Origin: Streptomyces sp. CG 926
GTDB taxonomy: Bacteria; Actinomycetota; Actinomycetes; Streptomycetales; Streptomycetaceae
Assembly (NCBI RefSeq): GCF_003148825.1
Contig: NZ_QGGZ01000001.1
Location: 124,001-188,000 of the forward strand
Length of the DNA: 64,000 nucleotides
Direction: 5' to 3'
Of the stretch, positions 8,441-16,564 are shown piece by piece (the stretch's first letter is position 1; each line of letters starts with the position of its first letter). Both the position numbers and the translations under genes were made by a program. The notes beneath the pieces are model-generated. The model searched no databases, was not told the DNA's origin, and saw nothing but the letters and a program-made list of their open reading frames with translations.

Positions 8441-9814
8441 ATGAGTGCAAAGGGCCACAAACGCCCACGGCTGTCGAACAAGGTCCTGGGCGTGATATCC
8501 GCGCTCGTCCTGGGCGGTGGCGGGGTCGCCGTCGTCGCCGGGAACGCGTCCGCCGGCCAGGACGGTCAGGCGATTCAGACGATCGATTGCCCCGACGTGG
8601 GAGAGAAACTCACCGCGGTCCCCGATCAGGCCAAGCCCGAGGTCGACGCGAACCTCGCCAAACTGGACGACCAGGTGGCCGACGCGTACAAGAAGCTCGC
8701 GGCAGGCCAGTCCAAGGGCAACGCCCTCCTCGGCGAACTGAAGCAGAAGCGCGACCAGACCATCAACGGCATGAGCGACGCGATGGGCCGGGCGGGACAG
8801 CCTCAGGCGGACATCAAGTCGTTGAGCGCGTGCACGATGAAGGACGCACCCGCCGCGGACGCGGCCGACGCCAAGGTGGACGCCGCGAGCAAGGGCGAGC
8901 AGGGCGCGGTCGCCCAGGCCGCCGCGAAGAAGGGTGGTCCGGCGAAGAACGACTTCGTCAACATCACCAAGATCAAGCCGAACGTCCGCAACCCCCAGCA
9001 GGCCGGGAACGCCTCCAAGGGTTCCTTCACCTCCCAGTGCGGCCGCAACGAGAACAACCACTTCAACCCCGACAACGTCATCGTCGCCCCCGGCGTCTCC
9101 AACGGCGCCCACCACATGCACGACTACGTCGGCAACAAGACCACCGACGCGTTCTCCACGAACGGCAGCCTCGCCGCGTCCGGCACCACGTGCGGCAACG
9201 GGGACCAGTCCGCCTACTACTGGCCCGTGCTGCGCCTGCGCGACGGCAAGGTCGAGAAGGACGCCAAGGCCCCCGGCGGCGGCCAGGACGGCAACGTCGG
9301 CACCATCCTCAAGCCGAAGCAGGTGTCGATCACCTTCAAGGGCAGCCCGGTCGGGAAGGTCACGGCGATGCCCCGCTTCATGCGCATCATCACCGGTGAC
9401 GCCAAGGCCTTCACCAACGGCAACGCCAACGCCAACGCTTCGTGGAGCTGCACGGGATTCGAGAACCGCCAGCTGAAGGACAAGTACCCGGTCTGCCCCA
9501 AGGGCAGCGACGTCGTACGCACCTTCAACTTCCAGAGCTGCTGGGACGGCAAGAACATCGACAGCGCCAACCACCGGACGCACGTGGCCTTCGCGGACAA
9601 GAACGGCCAATGCCAGAAGGGCTTCAAGGCCATCCCGCAGCTGGTGATGCGCCTCACCTACGGGGTGGCGCCCGGCGCCCGGTTCGCCGTGGACAGCTTC
9701 CCCGAGCAGCTCCACAAGCCGGCGACCGACCACGACGACTTCATCAACGTGATGTCGAACGGCCTGATGAACAAGGCCGTGAACTGCATCAACAACGGGC
9801 AGAACTGCCGCTGA
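8441..9814 (+). CDS. Secreted DUF1996 protein
   Basis: Protein of 457 aa with a signal peptide (KVLGVISALVLGGGGVAVVAG, cleaved near NASAGQDG). A helical, charged linker of about 120 residues follows, with LAKLDDQVADAYKKLAAGQS and an Ala/Lys-rich stretch around residue 150. The C-terminal DUF1996 domain covers residues 165-457 and holds the signature NGAHHMHDYVGNKTTDAFS, Cys residues that could pair (CGRN, TTCGNG, WSCTGF, QSCWDG), and GVAPGARFAVDSFPEQLHKP. The domain occurs in secreted bacterial and fungal proteins, some linked to polysaccharide binding; the activity is undefined. It ends in front of a series of hairpins. Confidence 0.9.
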   Translation: MSAKGHKRPRLSNKVLGVISALVLGGGGVAVVAGNASAGQDGQAIQTIDCPDVGEKLTAVPDQAKPEVDANLAKLDDQVADAYKKLAAGQSKGNALLGELKQKRDQTINGMSDAMGRAGQPQADIKSLSACTMKDAPAADAADAKVDAASKGEQGAVAQAAAKKGGPAKNDFVNITKIKPNVRNPQQAGNASKGSFTSQCGRNENNHFNPDNVIVAPGVSNGAHHMHDYVGNKTTDAFSTNGSLAASGTTCGNGDQSAYYWPVLRLRDGKVEKDAKAPGGGQDGNVGTILKPKQVSITFKGSPVGKVTAMPRFMRIITGDAKAFTNGNANANASWSCTGFENRQLKDKYPVCPKGSDVVRTFNFQSCWDGKNIDSANHRTHVAFADKNGQCQKGFKAIPQLVMRLTYGVAPGARFAVDSFPEQLHKPATDHDDFINVMSNGLMNKAVNCINNGQNCR

Positions 9815-9843
9815 CCCCCGCAGCGGGGGGGTTCCCCCTCAGC

Positions 9844-9890
9844 TCCCGGGCCGGACGCCCACTCCCCCATCCCCGGCGTCCGGCCCGGGA
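9844..9890. terminator. 16-bp perfect hairpin after the DUF1996 gene
   Basis: TCCCGGGCCGGACGCC (9844-9859) pairs perfectly with 9875-9890 across a 15-base loop, 30 bp after the DUF1996 stop. This is the first of three consecutive inverted repeats and the probable main terminator. Confidence 0.75.
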
Positions 9891-9894
9891 CAGG

Positions 9895-9924
9895 TGTTGG
9901 CCCGAAGCCGACTTCGGGCCGACA
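9895..9924. terminator. Second hairpin of the series
   Basis: TGTTGGCCCGAAG (9895-9907) pairs with 9912-9924 around the loop CCGA, with one G-T pair. It begins 5 bases after the previous hairpin. Confidence 0.6.
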
Positions 9925-9935
9925 CCGCCGCATGT

Positions 9936-9973
9936 ATACGTACGCCGCCGCCGAGTCCCGGCGGCGTACGTAT
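9936..9973. repeat. Third inverted repeat, 15 bp perfect
   Basis: ATACGTACGCCGCCG (9936-9950) and its complement (9959-9973) flank an 8-base loop. The AT-richer outer end differs from a normal Streptomyces terminator, so an operator or cruciform is also possible. Confidence 0.6.
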
Positions 9974-10025
9974 TGCACGAGACCGGCCGGACGGCGTGCC
10001 CCCCACGGCACGACGCCGGCCGCAC

Positions 10026-10133
10026 GGCGTGACCCACGGCGTATCCCACGACGTGTCCCATGGCGCATCCCATGGCCTGTCCCCCGACATGCCCCATGGC
10101 CTGTACCCCGACGTATCCTCCGGCGTCTCGCAC
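10026..10133. repeat. Nine tandem 12-nt degenerate repeats
   Basis: Nine units stay in exact 12-nt register (consensus GRCGTRTCCCAY; examples GGCGTATCCCAC, GACGTGTCCCAT, GGCGCATCCCAT). Read on the + strand they give a tetrapeptide series of the type GVSH/DVSH/GASH. Most changes in His and Val codons are synonymous. There is no good start codon or ribosome site, so I do not call a gene. Similar but looser units continue to about 10200. The whole 9815-10313 gap otherwise holds only the hairpins listed. Confidence 0.75.
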
Positions 10134-10262
10134 GACACGGCGCCGGCCGCACCGCGTACCCCACGACACGGCGCCCGTACCGACGGCGTACCGCACGACG
10201 CAGCGCCCGACCCCGCGGCGCGGACAGGACACGACGCTCCCATGACCTACGCATCCACACAC

Positions 10263-10307
10263 AACAGCCCGGCCCGGCCCCGTGATACGGGGCCGGGCCG
10301 GGCTGTT
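10263..10307. terminator. 21-bp perfect terminator hairpin
   Basis: AACAGCCCGGCCCGGCCCCGT (first 20 bases at 10263-10282, arm to 10283) pairs perfectly with 10287-10307 around the 3-base loop GAT. It lies 6 bp after the stop of the PucR-type regulator (-) and should terminate that gene and anything reading rightwards. Confidence 0.85.
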
Positions 10308-10313
10308 CGTGGC

Positions 10314-11651
10314 TCAGAGGCCGTTGACGCGAGCCATGCGTCCGACGACGACGGGGGTGAAGTCGGCCTGGATGACGCGGGCGGCCCTGCGGCCCACCCG
10401 GGAGTGCTGACGCCGGACCTGGGCCATCAGCCGGCGGCTGCGCAGCGCCATCTCGAGCTCGAACCGGGTACGGGGGTCACGCAGGCCGGTCCCGAAGAGC
10501 TTCTCCAGCTGACGCATGCGGTACCGAACGGTCTGGGGGTGGACGCTCAGCGCCTTGGCGGCCTCGGGGGCCCCGCCGCCCTCCAGCCAGGCGAGCAGCG
10601 TCACCTCCAGCCGCTCGCTCTGGCGGGGGGTCAGGTCGGCCAGCGGTCGCAGCCATCGGGCGGCCAGCGCGTGGGCCAGGGGCTCGTCCTGGAGGAGCAA
10701 CAGGGTCGAGAGGTGGTCGTCCACGAAGACGGGCCTGGCCTCCACACCGGGACGAGCCGGTGTCAGTGCGGCCAGGCGCAGGGCCCAGCGCAGCGAGGAG
10801 GCCGTGTCGCGGAGCGGTACGGCGTGGCCCACGGCCGCGAACCGGCCGCGGAGCAGGTGTTCCAGCGGGGCGCGGTTGTCCGGTTCGGGGCTGGGGACGA
10901 GCAGGCACGGACGGCCCGCGAACATGCCCACGAGGCAGTGGTCCAGTACGGCGGCGAGTTGCTGGGTCTCGCCGGGCGTGGCGGGCACGATCGCCCGGAC
11001 GGCGAGCGGGAGAGGCCAGCCGGCCGCCTCCGCGAGCTCGCTGAGGGACATCTCGGAGGCGTCCCTGTCATCGGTGAGGGTCTTGAAGAGGTCGTGCCGC
11101 GCCCGATCTATTTCGCGGACGGCTTCGTGCCGGGTCTCGTGCCGGCTCTCCTGCCGGGCTTCGCGCAGACCCGCGTGCCGGGCCTCGCGCAGACCTTCGT
11201 TGCGGACCTCGCGGAGGCGGCCCCCACGGAGGCCTTGGTCGCCGGTCTCCTCGCGAAGACCTTCGTGTCGGCCCTCGTGCGTGACCTCGCACTCGTGCCT
11301 GGCCGCGATGCCGACCTCGACCTCGTGCTCGACCTTGCTGTCGAGCCGGCTCTGGATCTTGACCTGGTTCTCGATCTCGTCCTCGCTCTCGGCCTGTTCA
11401 TCATGCTCGTCCGGTGCTTGTTCCCGGGGCTGTTCCTGGTAGCCGAGGACGGTGAGGAGAGCCTCTTCCACCCGCTGCCGGAACAACTCGTCATCAATGG
11501 CATCGTTGTCATCGATAAGTGCGGAAAATTCCGGAATTCCATGCAGAAGCTCCTCCACTATCTCGGCGGCCAGCGAGGGCAGTTCCCTACGCAGGACGCG
11601 CGTCCACTCGCCACGTGGGCGGGACCAGATGCGGTTCAGAAGTTCACACAT
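10314..11651 (-). CDS. PucR/CdaR-type helix-turn-helix regulator with a charged repeat insert
   Basis: Protein of 445 aa. ATG at 11651 follows CGAGGAAAACG; an upstream in-frame start at 11702 lacks a site. The C-terminal domain is the PucR helix-turn-helix (EAAKALSVHPQTVRYRMRQL, about residues 370-390). The middle part, LPLAVRAIVPATPGETQQLA onwards, resembles the GGDEF-like sensor half of this family. Residues about 30-80 form an acidic helical N-terminus. Residues about 85-190 are a hydrophilic insert with a repeat such as NEGLREARHAGLREARQES that may form a long charged coil. It diverges from the electron-transfer operon at 12107, which it may control. Confidence 0.85.
   Translation of the reverse strand: MCELLNRIWSRPRGEWTRVLRRELPSLAAEIVEELLHGIPEFSALIDDNDAIDDELFRQRVEEALLTVLGYQEQPREQAPDEHDEQAESEDEIENQVKIQSRLDSKVEHEVEVGIAARHECEVTHEGRHEGLREETGDQGLRGGRLREVRNEGLREARHAGLREARQESRHETRHEAVREIDRARHDLFKTLTDDRDASEMSLSELAEAAGWPLPLAVRAIVPATPGETQQLAAVLDHCLVGMFAGRPCLLVPSPEPDNRAPLEHLLRGRFAAVGHAVPLRDTASSLRWALRLAALTPARPGVEARPVFVDDHLSTLLLLQDEPLAHALAARWLRPLADLTPRQSERLEVTLLAWLEGGGAPEAAKALSVHPQTVRYRMRQLEKLFGTGLRDPRTRFELEMALRSRRLMAQVRRQHSRVGRRAARVIQADFTPVVVGRMARVNGL
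11110..11290 (-). repeat. In-gene degenerate repeat coding the regulator's charged insert
   Basis: Short degenerate units of about 21 bp (typical core CTTCGCGCAGACC or CCTCGCGCAGACC on +) are repeated within the regulator gene. They encode variations on EGLREARH. This is a second repeat-rich patch 1 kb from the 12-nt array at 10026. Confidence 0.6.
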
Positions 11652-12106
11652 CGTTTTCCTCGTTCGTGCCGGGGTGAGGCTTGTCAGGGGGAAGAGCGAC
11701 AAGCCCGCCGAGGTTGCCCCTCACGCCAACATCCGTGTCTGACGCGGGTTTTGCGGCCCTCGTACTCCCTCCTGGAGAGGTCCGACCACTTACGGTCCCG
11801 TTGTTTTGCCGTGTCTTTACCGTCTGGGACGCGTAGATGACGGTCAGTGCGGTGGCCTGTCGCAACCCCCGCTGGAGGGGAATCTTCCGGTGTTGTTCGT
11901 AGCGTCGGAGACGCGGTGCGAGAAATTATCACGTTTCGATAAATCCTGTGGAGCTGCTGTGCAGCTCCACGATGCTGCTGCACTCCGGCCCCAAGTTCCC
12001 TCGGCCGGCGCGGAGTTTCACAGCGCTGCCGGGTACGACGACAACGACCCCCGGGTAACGAGCGCCAGGTGGAGTGCTCGTATACCCAGGCGCACAGGAG
12101 ACCTGG
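11652..12106. promoter_or_regulatory. Divergent promoter region with a hairpin and an AT-rich palindrome
   Basis: These 455 bases separate the regulator (-) from the cytochrome operon (+). Around 11924-11945 there is an unusually AT-rich block with TTATC and GATAA as inverted half-sites 7 bases apart. Directly after it, GTGGAGCTG (11948-11956) pairs with 11962-11970 over a 5-base loop. Either could be an operator or an mRNA leader structure. No -35/-10 pair is certain and no gene is visible. Confidence 0.5.
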
Positions 12107-13102
12107 ATGCCCCTGCCCCAGCCTCAAAGGCCCAGCTCACACAGGGCCCGCCGCAAGAACCGCCATGCCTCGGCTGCGGCTGCGGCTGCCGGAAGGAGGG
12201 CCGTCCGACGGCCCTCCCTCCTCCCCAAGGAAGGCAGGCTGAGCCGCGGCGTGCTCTGTGCCGTCGGCGCGGCCATCGTGCTCGTCGCCGTGGCTGCCCG
12301 CGCGGGCGCCTTCACCCAACTTTGGGCCTTCCTCGATTTCGGAGCGGGCGTGCTCTCGCTCGTCTCGCTCACCGCCACCGTCCTATGGGGACTGGCCGCG
12401 ACGGACCGGGTCGTCCTCGGTTCGGGACACCGGCTGCTCGCCCAGGGCGCGCACCGCGGCCTCGCCGTGTCAGGACTCCTCTTTCTCGCCCTGCACATCT
12501 GGATCAAGGTCGCGGGACAGCGGACGACCGCGGCTTCCGCGGCCGTGCCGTTCACGGATGCCACCCGGCCCGTCCTGGTCGGGCTCGGCAGTCTGGCCGG
12601 ATACCTCTTCATCGCGGTGGCCATCTCCGGCGCGGTGCGCAGCGTGTTCAACACCAGGAGCGGCTCGGCGTGGTGGCGGGTCCTGCACTTCGCCGCCTAT
12701 CCGGCCTGGGGCGCTTCCCTGGTGCACGGCCTGAAGTCGGGCCGCGCGGCCGCCCCCTGGGTCACGTCCGCGTACGCGCTGGCCCTGCTCGGCATCGTGG
12801 GTGTGCTCGTGTTCCGGGTCAGGAGCCGGATGCAGGAAGCGGCCGTCTTCGTGCCGCCCGTCCCCCAGCCCGTGGCGCCGGCACCCGTCAAGGGCGGCGT
12901 GCCCCGACAGAGGCGTGGCTCACGCCCCGCGGCGGCAGCCGTGACCGCGAACCAGGCCCAACCGTCCCAACCGGACCGACCGGCCTTGAGTAACCGACCG
13001 CCCTTGAGCAACGAACCTCCGCGCACCGCCGTCTACGCTCCGAGCCGGGCTCGCGGAGCCGCGGATGCCGAGACGCTCATCAGCCGGGACCAGTGGCTGT
13101 GA
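12107..13102 (+). CDS. Ferric reductase/cytochrome b-like transmembrane protein
   Basis: Integral membrane protein of 331 aa with about six helices between residues 45 and 245. ATG at 12107 is preceded by AGGAGACCTGG. Histidines sit inside or at the end of helices as in di-heme cytochromes (AHRGLAVSGLLFLALHIWIK; RVLHFAAYPAWGASLVHGLK), so it probably carries electrons across the membrane through two hemes. The C-terminal 85 residues are a cytoplasmic Pro/Arg-rich tail with a repeat (PALSNRPPLSNEPP). Its stop overlaps the next start (GTGA at 13099). The genes that follow suggest it links a cytoplasmic flavoprotein to an outside lipoprotein. Confidence 0.82.
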   Translation: MPLPQPQRPSSHRARRKNRHASAAAAAAGRRAVRRPSLLPKEGRLSRGVLCAVGAAIVLVAVAARAGAFTQLWAFLDFGAGVLSLVSLTATVLWGLAATDRVVLGSGHRLLAQGAHRGLAVSGLLFLALHIWIKVAGQRTTAASAAVPFTDATRPVLVGLGSLAGYLFIAVAISGAVRSVFNTRSGSAWWRVLHFAAYPAWGASLVHGLKSGRAAAPWVTSAYALALLGIVGVLVFRVRSRMQEAAVFVPPVPQPVAPAPVKGGVPRQRRGSRPAAAAVTANQAQPSQPDRPALSNRPPLSNEPPRTAVYAPSRARGAADAETLISRDQWL

Positions 13103-14550
13103 GCGGTGAGACGCGCCCCAGCCTCGGCTGTGTGGGCGCTCCCCGGCTGCTGGCCGGGCTCGACCAGGCCGCGCGGCTCGACCGCGTGGCCCATTTGACG
13201 ACGCACGGCCAGATGCCCCGCTACCGGCCGGAGGAGCTCGTCGACCTCGCCGAGAACATCGACCTCCGCGGGCGCGGCGGGGCGGGCTTCCCGTTCGCCA
13301 AGAAACTGCGCTCCGTGATGCGGTCGGCACGCGCCGGGGACGGACAGACCGCCGTCGTCGTCAACGGCAGTGAGGGCGAACCGAGTTGTCTCAAGGACAC
13401 CGCTCTCCTGCTGCACACCCCCCATCTGGTGCTCGACGGGGCCCTGCTGGCGGCCGCCGCGCTGAACTCCGAGGACGTCGTGGTGGGCGTCACCCGGGGG
13501 GACGTGGAGCAGTCGCTGCGGGAGGCCGTCGCGGAACGCGGGCCGGCCGGGCGCCGGGTGCAGATCACCCGGCTCCCCGAGCGCTTCGTCACCGGCGAGA
13601 GCACGGCGCACGTGAACGGCCTCAACGGCGGCCCGACGCTGCCTTCCGGCCAGAAGGTGCGCACCAGTGACCGCGGTCTGAACGGCGTGCCCACCCTGTT
13701 CTCCAACACCGAGACCTTCGCCCAGCTGGCCGTCGCCGCCCGGCTCGGCGCGCTGGACTTCCGTGCGACCGGCCTGCCCAGCGAGCCGGGCACCATCATG
13801 CTGACAGTGGCGGGCAACACGGTCGTCGAGACGCCGAGCGGTGCCGCGCTCTCCTACATCCTGGAACTGTGCGGCACCGATCCGGGCCAGGGCGTCCTGG
13901 TCGGCGGCTATCACGGCAAATGGCTCACTCCGACCAACGCACGTGCGGCCGAGATATCGCGCGAGTCCCTCGACCGGCTCGGCGCGCGGCTGGGGGCGGG
14001 AGCGGTGCTGCCGCTGCCCATGGACACCTGCCCGGCCGGCGAAGTGGCCCGCGTGACCCGTTGGCTGGCCAAGGAGTCGGCCGGCCAGTGCGGTCCCTGC
14101 GTACGCGGGCTGCCCGCCATCGCCGACGTACTGGACGACGCCATCCGGGGCGGCGGCAGAGCCGCCCTGGAGATGCTGGAGCTGCGGATGAAGGCGGTGC
14201 TGAAGCGCGGTGCGTGCAGCCATCCGGACGGCACCTCGAACTTCGTCGCCTCGGCGCTCAGGACCTTCCCGGACGAGTTCCGCGACCATGCGCTCGGCAG
14301 CGGCTGCGGTAGACGGGTGCTGGGCGCCCTTCCGTTGCTCGAGGACGAGGAGAGCCCGGAGCGGCTCTTGGTCGACTGGACCCTCTGCCGGGGCCACGGG
14401 CTGTGCGTGGACGTCCTGCCCGATGTGGTCCGCCTGGACCTGGACGGCTTCCCCGCGGAGGCGTCCATGGTCGTACCCCGCTCGCAGCGTCAGAAGGCGC
14501 TGCGCGCCGTGCGCCGCTGCCCGGCCCTCGCGCTGCGCATCCAGGACTGA
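13099..14550 (+). CDS. NuoF-like flavoprotein fused to a ferredoxin tail
   Basis: Protein of 483 aa. The NADH-dehydrogenase 51-kDa-like part has the FMN/NADH motifs GRGGAGFPFAKKLR (about residue 56) and NGSEGEPSCLKDTALL, an SLBB segment in the middle, and the iron-sulfur region SAGQCGPCVRG. In classic NuoF the latter reads SCGxCxPCREG, so the first cysteine is replaced by alanine. The last 70 residues look like a single-cluster ferredoxin (CRGHGLC and RRCPALAL, three cysteines, as in [3Fe-4S] types). GTG at 13099 is coupled to the upstream membrane cytochrome. It probably oxidises NAD(P)H and passes electrons to the cytochrome. Confidence 0.88.
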   Translation: MSGETRPSLGCVGAPRLLAGLDQAARLDRVAHLTTHGQMPRYRPEELVDLAENIDLRGRGGAGFPFAKKLRSVMRSARAGDGQTAVVVNGSEGEPSCLKDTALLLHTPHLVLDGALLAAAALNSEDVVVGVTRGDVEQSLREAVAERGPAGRRVQITRLPERFVTGESTAHVNGLNGGPTLPSGQKVRTSDRGLNGVPTLFSNTETFAQLAVAARLGALDFRATGLPSEPGTIMLTVAGNTVVETPSGAALSYILELCGTDPGQGVLVGGYHGKWLTPTNARAAEISRESLDRLGARLGAGAVLPLPMDTCPAGEVARVTRWLAKESAGQCGPCVRGLPAIADVLDDAIRGGGRAALEMLELRMKAVLKRGACSHPDGTSNFVASALRTFPDEFRDHALGSGCGRRVLGALPLLEDEESPERLLVDWTLCRGHGLCVDVLPDVVRLDLDGFPAEASMVVPRSQRQKALRAVRRCPALALRIQD

Positions 14551-14677
14551 ACCAATGCGCCGGGTTCAATGTTGGCGCGATCTGACAAATTCCCGGCGAT
14601 ATCCGCTTCCGCAGCTCCCGGCCCCGTATCAATTACCGGGGGCAAGGAACGCGGAACCCGAACCTGAAGGAGAGATC

Positions 14678-15679
14678 GTGAAGATAAAGCGTCGTGAGAT
14701 ATTCGCCGGGTCGGCGGTCGCGGTACTGATGATGACGACAGCCGCATGCGGAGGCTCCGACAATTACGGGGGAAAGGCACCCGCGGTCCAGCCGGTGGGC
14801 GACACCAAACAGGTCGGAGCCGGATCCGGTTACGGAGACCCGTACGGAAGCGGTTCGGGAGCCGCCCCGGCGGGCTCCGCCGACAAGAGCGGCCCGGCCG
14901 GCGAGCTGAAGGTGAGCGAGATCCAGGGCCTGGGATCCGGGGTCACCGACAGCGCGGGCATCACGCTCTACCGGTTCGACAAGGACACGCCGAAGCCGGC
15001 CAAGTCCAACTGCGAGGGTGACTGCTCGGCGGCCTGGCCCGCGGTCGCCGCGAACGACGCCTCGGTCAGCGCGGGCATCGACGCGGCACTCCTCGGTTCC
15101 GTCGAACGGTCCGACGGCACCAAGCAACTCACCCTCGCAGGCTGGCCCGTGTACCGCTACGCGAAGGACGTCAAGGCCGGCGACGCGCTCGGCGAAGGCG
15201 TCGGCGGCACCTGGCACGTCCTGGGCCCGGGCGGGAAGCCGGCCAAGGCGGGCAAGGGCGCGGCGGCCGGGGCCGAGAAGGAGGAGAAGGAGGAGAAGCC
15301 GGCCGAGGCGGCGAAGGACGGCGAGCTCACCGCCGTACAGAACCCCGAGCTCGGAACCCTCGTCGAGGACGCGGAGGGCAAGACGCTCTACCGGTTCGAC
15401 AAGGACAGCGCCTGGCCGATGAAGATCGGCTGCGTGGACGCCTGCACGGACACCTGGAAGCCCGCCAAGCCTGTCGACAAGAACAAGGTGAGCGGAATCG
15501 CGCCGGAATTGATTGGAAAGGTGAAGCGGCCCGACGGGACCGAGCAATTGACGATCGACTGCTGGCCCGTTTACTCCTTCACCGGTGACAAGGAACCGGG
15601 CGACACCACCGGGCACAACAACAAGGGTCTCTGGTTCGCCATCACCGACAAGGGCAAGAAAGCGAAGGTCGTCGGCTAA
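14678..15679 (+). CDS. Lipoprotein with two secreted-repeat (Lipoprotein_15) domains
   Basis: Protein of 333 aa. GTG at 14678 follows AAGGAGAG. The signal peptide ends in a lipobox (MMTTAAC), so it is anchored outside the membrane. Two copies of the repeat typed as 'secreted repeat of unknown function' are clear, each with LYRFDKDT/LYRFDKDS, a CxxxC pair (CEGDCSAAWPA; CVDACTDTWKP), then GTKQLTLAGWPVYRY or GTEQLTIDCWPVYSF. They are joined by an Ala/Lys/Glu-rich linker (KEEKEEKPAEAAKD). It lies 127 bp after the flavoprotein gene and is likely the outer partner of that redox system. Confidence 0.87.
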   Translation: MKIKRREIFAGSAVAVLMMTTAACGGSDNYGGKAPAVQPVGDTKQVGAGSGYGDPYGSGSGAAPAGSADKSGPAGELKVSEIQGLGSGVTDSAGITLYRFDKDTPKPAKSNCEGDCSAAWPAVAANDASVSAGIDAALLGSVERSDGTKQLTLAGWPVYRYAKDVKAGDALGEGVGGTWHVLGPGGKPAKAGKGAAAGAEKEEKEEKPAEAAKDGELTAVQNPELGTLVEDAEGKTLYRFDKDSAWPMKIGCVDACTDTWKPAKPVDKNKVSGIAPELIGKVKRPDGTEQLTIDCWPVYSFTGDKEPGDTTGHNNKGLWFAITDKGKKAKVVG

Positions 15680-15716
15680 CTCCTGTCAGCGGCCCGCCGA
15701 TCCGCCCCCGAAACGC

Positions 15717-15750
15717 GTGGTGCCCGGGTACCTCCCCACCCGGGCGCCAC
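15717..15750. terminator. Hairpin after the redox lipoprotein
   Basis: GTGGTGCCCGGGT (15717-15729) pairs with 15738-15750, one G-T pair, 8-base loop, about 40 bp after the stop at 15679. Confidence 0.75.
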
Positions 15751-15781
15751 GATCCCTCCCCGATCAGCCAGAGAGGTCGCC

Positions 15782-16375
15782 ATGCCGTCCACCGACCGCC
15801 GCACCCGCCGGATCCGGCGGATTCGCCCGTCGCTTCCGGCCCTCGCGGCGGTGTGCGTCGCAGCGCTGCTCTGCGGGGGCTGCTCCTCGAAGGCGGCGGC
15901 GCAGCACACCTCGGCCGCGGCCTCGAAGACCGCGGCGGCGGCGCCCGGAACCTCCCTCGAACAGATCGCCACGGCTATCGGCTGCACCGCCGAAGTGAAC
16001 GTAGAGGCAGAGGAGTTGCGCCAGGGTGGTTGCCAGGCCGGAGAGGTCGTCTACCGCATGGTCACCTTCGCCGCCGAGTCGGGGCTGCACTCCTGGCTGA
16101 CCGAGGCCCGGATGTACGGCGGGCTCTATCTGGTCGGCGACCGATGGGTCGTCACCACGGCGAAGGAGGAGGCCCTGACGGCCCTCCGCGGACGTCTCGG
16201 CGGCTCCCTGGAGACCGGCGACACGCACGGTGACGCGCACGGCGGTACGCCCGGTCAGACGCCCGGCCAGACGCCCGGCGGTGCGCCCGGTGAAACCCCC
16301 GGCGCGACCCAAGGTGGCGAGCACGGGAGTGAGCATGAGGGCGGGCACGACGGCGGCCAGGAAGGCGGTCATTGA
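15782..16375 (+). CDS. Small lipoprotein with a Gly/His-rich tail
   Basis: Protein of 197 aa. The N-terminus has an Arg-rich head, a hydrophobic stretch and a lipobox (AALLCGGC), so it should be a membrane-anchored lipoprotein. The folded part spans residues 58-140 (SLEQIATAIGCTAEVNVEAE, two cysteines that may pair). The last 55 residues are low complexity: GQTPGQTPGGAPGETPG, then HGSEHEGGHDGGQEGGH, which could bind metal ions. ATG at 15782 follows AGAGAGGTCGCC. It is separated from the redox lipoprotein by a hairpin, so it may have its own promoter. Function unknown. Confidence 0.78.
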   Translation: MPSTDRRTRRIRRIRPSLPALAAVCVAALLCGGCSSKAAAQHTSAAASKTAAAAPGTSLEQIATAIGCTAEVNVEAEELRQGGCQAGEVVYRMVTFAAESGLHSWLTEARMYGGLYLVGDRWVVTTAKEEALTALRGRLGGSLETGDTHGDAHGGTPGQTPGQTPGGAPGETPGATQGGEHGSEHEGGHDGGQEGGH

Positions 16376-16397
16376 GCCGTTCCTGAACCGCGCACAC

Positions 16398-16428
16398 GTC
16401 GGCCCCCGGAGCACGACCGGGGGCCGAC
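16398..16428. terminator. 12-bp hairpin after the small lipoprotein
   Basis: GTCGGCCCCCGG (16398-16409) pairs perfectly with 16417-16428 around a 7-base loop, 22 bp after the stop. Confidence 0.8.
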
Positions 16429-16564
16429 TGCGGCGTGTCGGCCACCTGTCCTGTTGTCGGCTCGTTCGTGAGGCGCACAGAGCACGGACCTTCGGGATGA
16501 TTCGGCCGGGCGCCACGTACAACAGGGTGGAGGCGTAAGCGACTTCACCGAAAGGAACGGCTCA

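Noticed and set aside
9658..10260. A 200-codon minus-strand frame over the repeat island.
   Set aside because: Composed almost entirely of Arg, Gly and Val, and it runs into the antisense of the DUF1996 gene.
9894..11840. A 648-codon plus-strand frame covering the 12-nt repeats and the regulator gene.
   Set aside because: It is antisense to the PucR-type regulator, which has a ribosome site and a real helix-turn-helix. The repeat part alone might be coding, but no start signal supports it.
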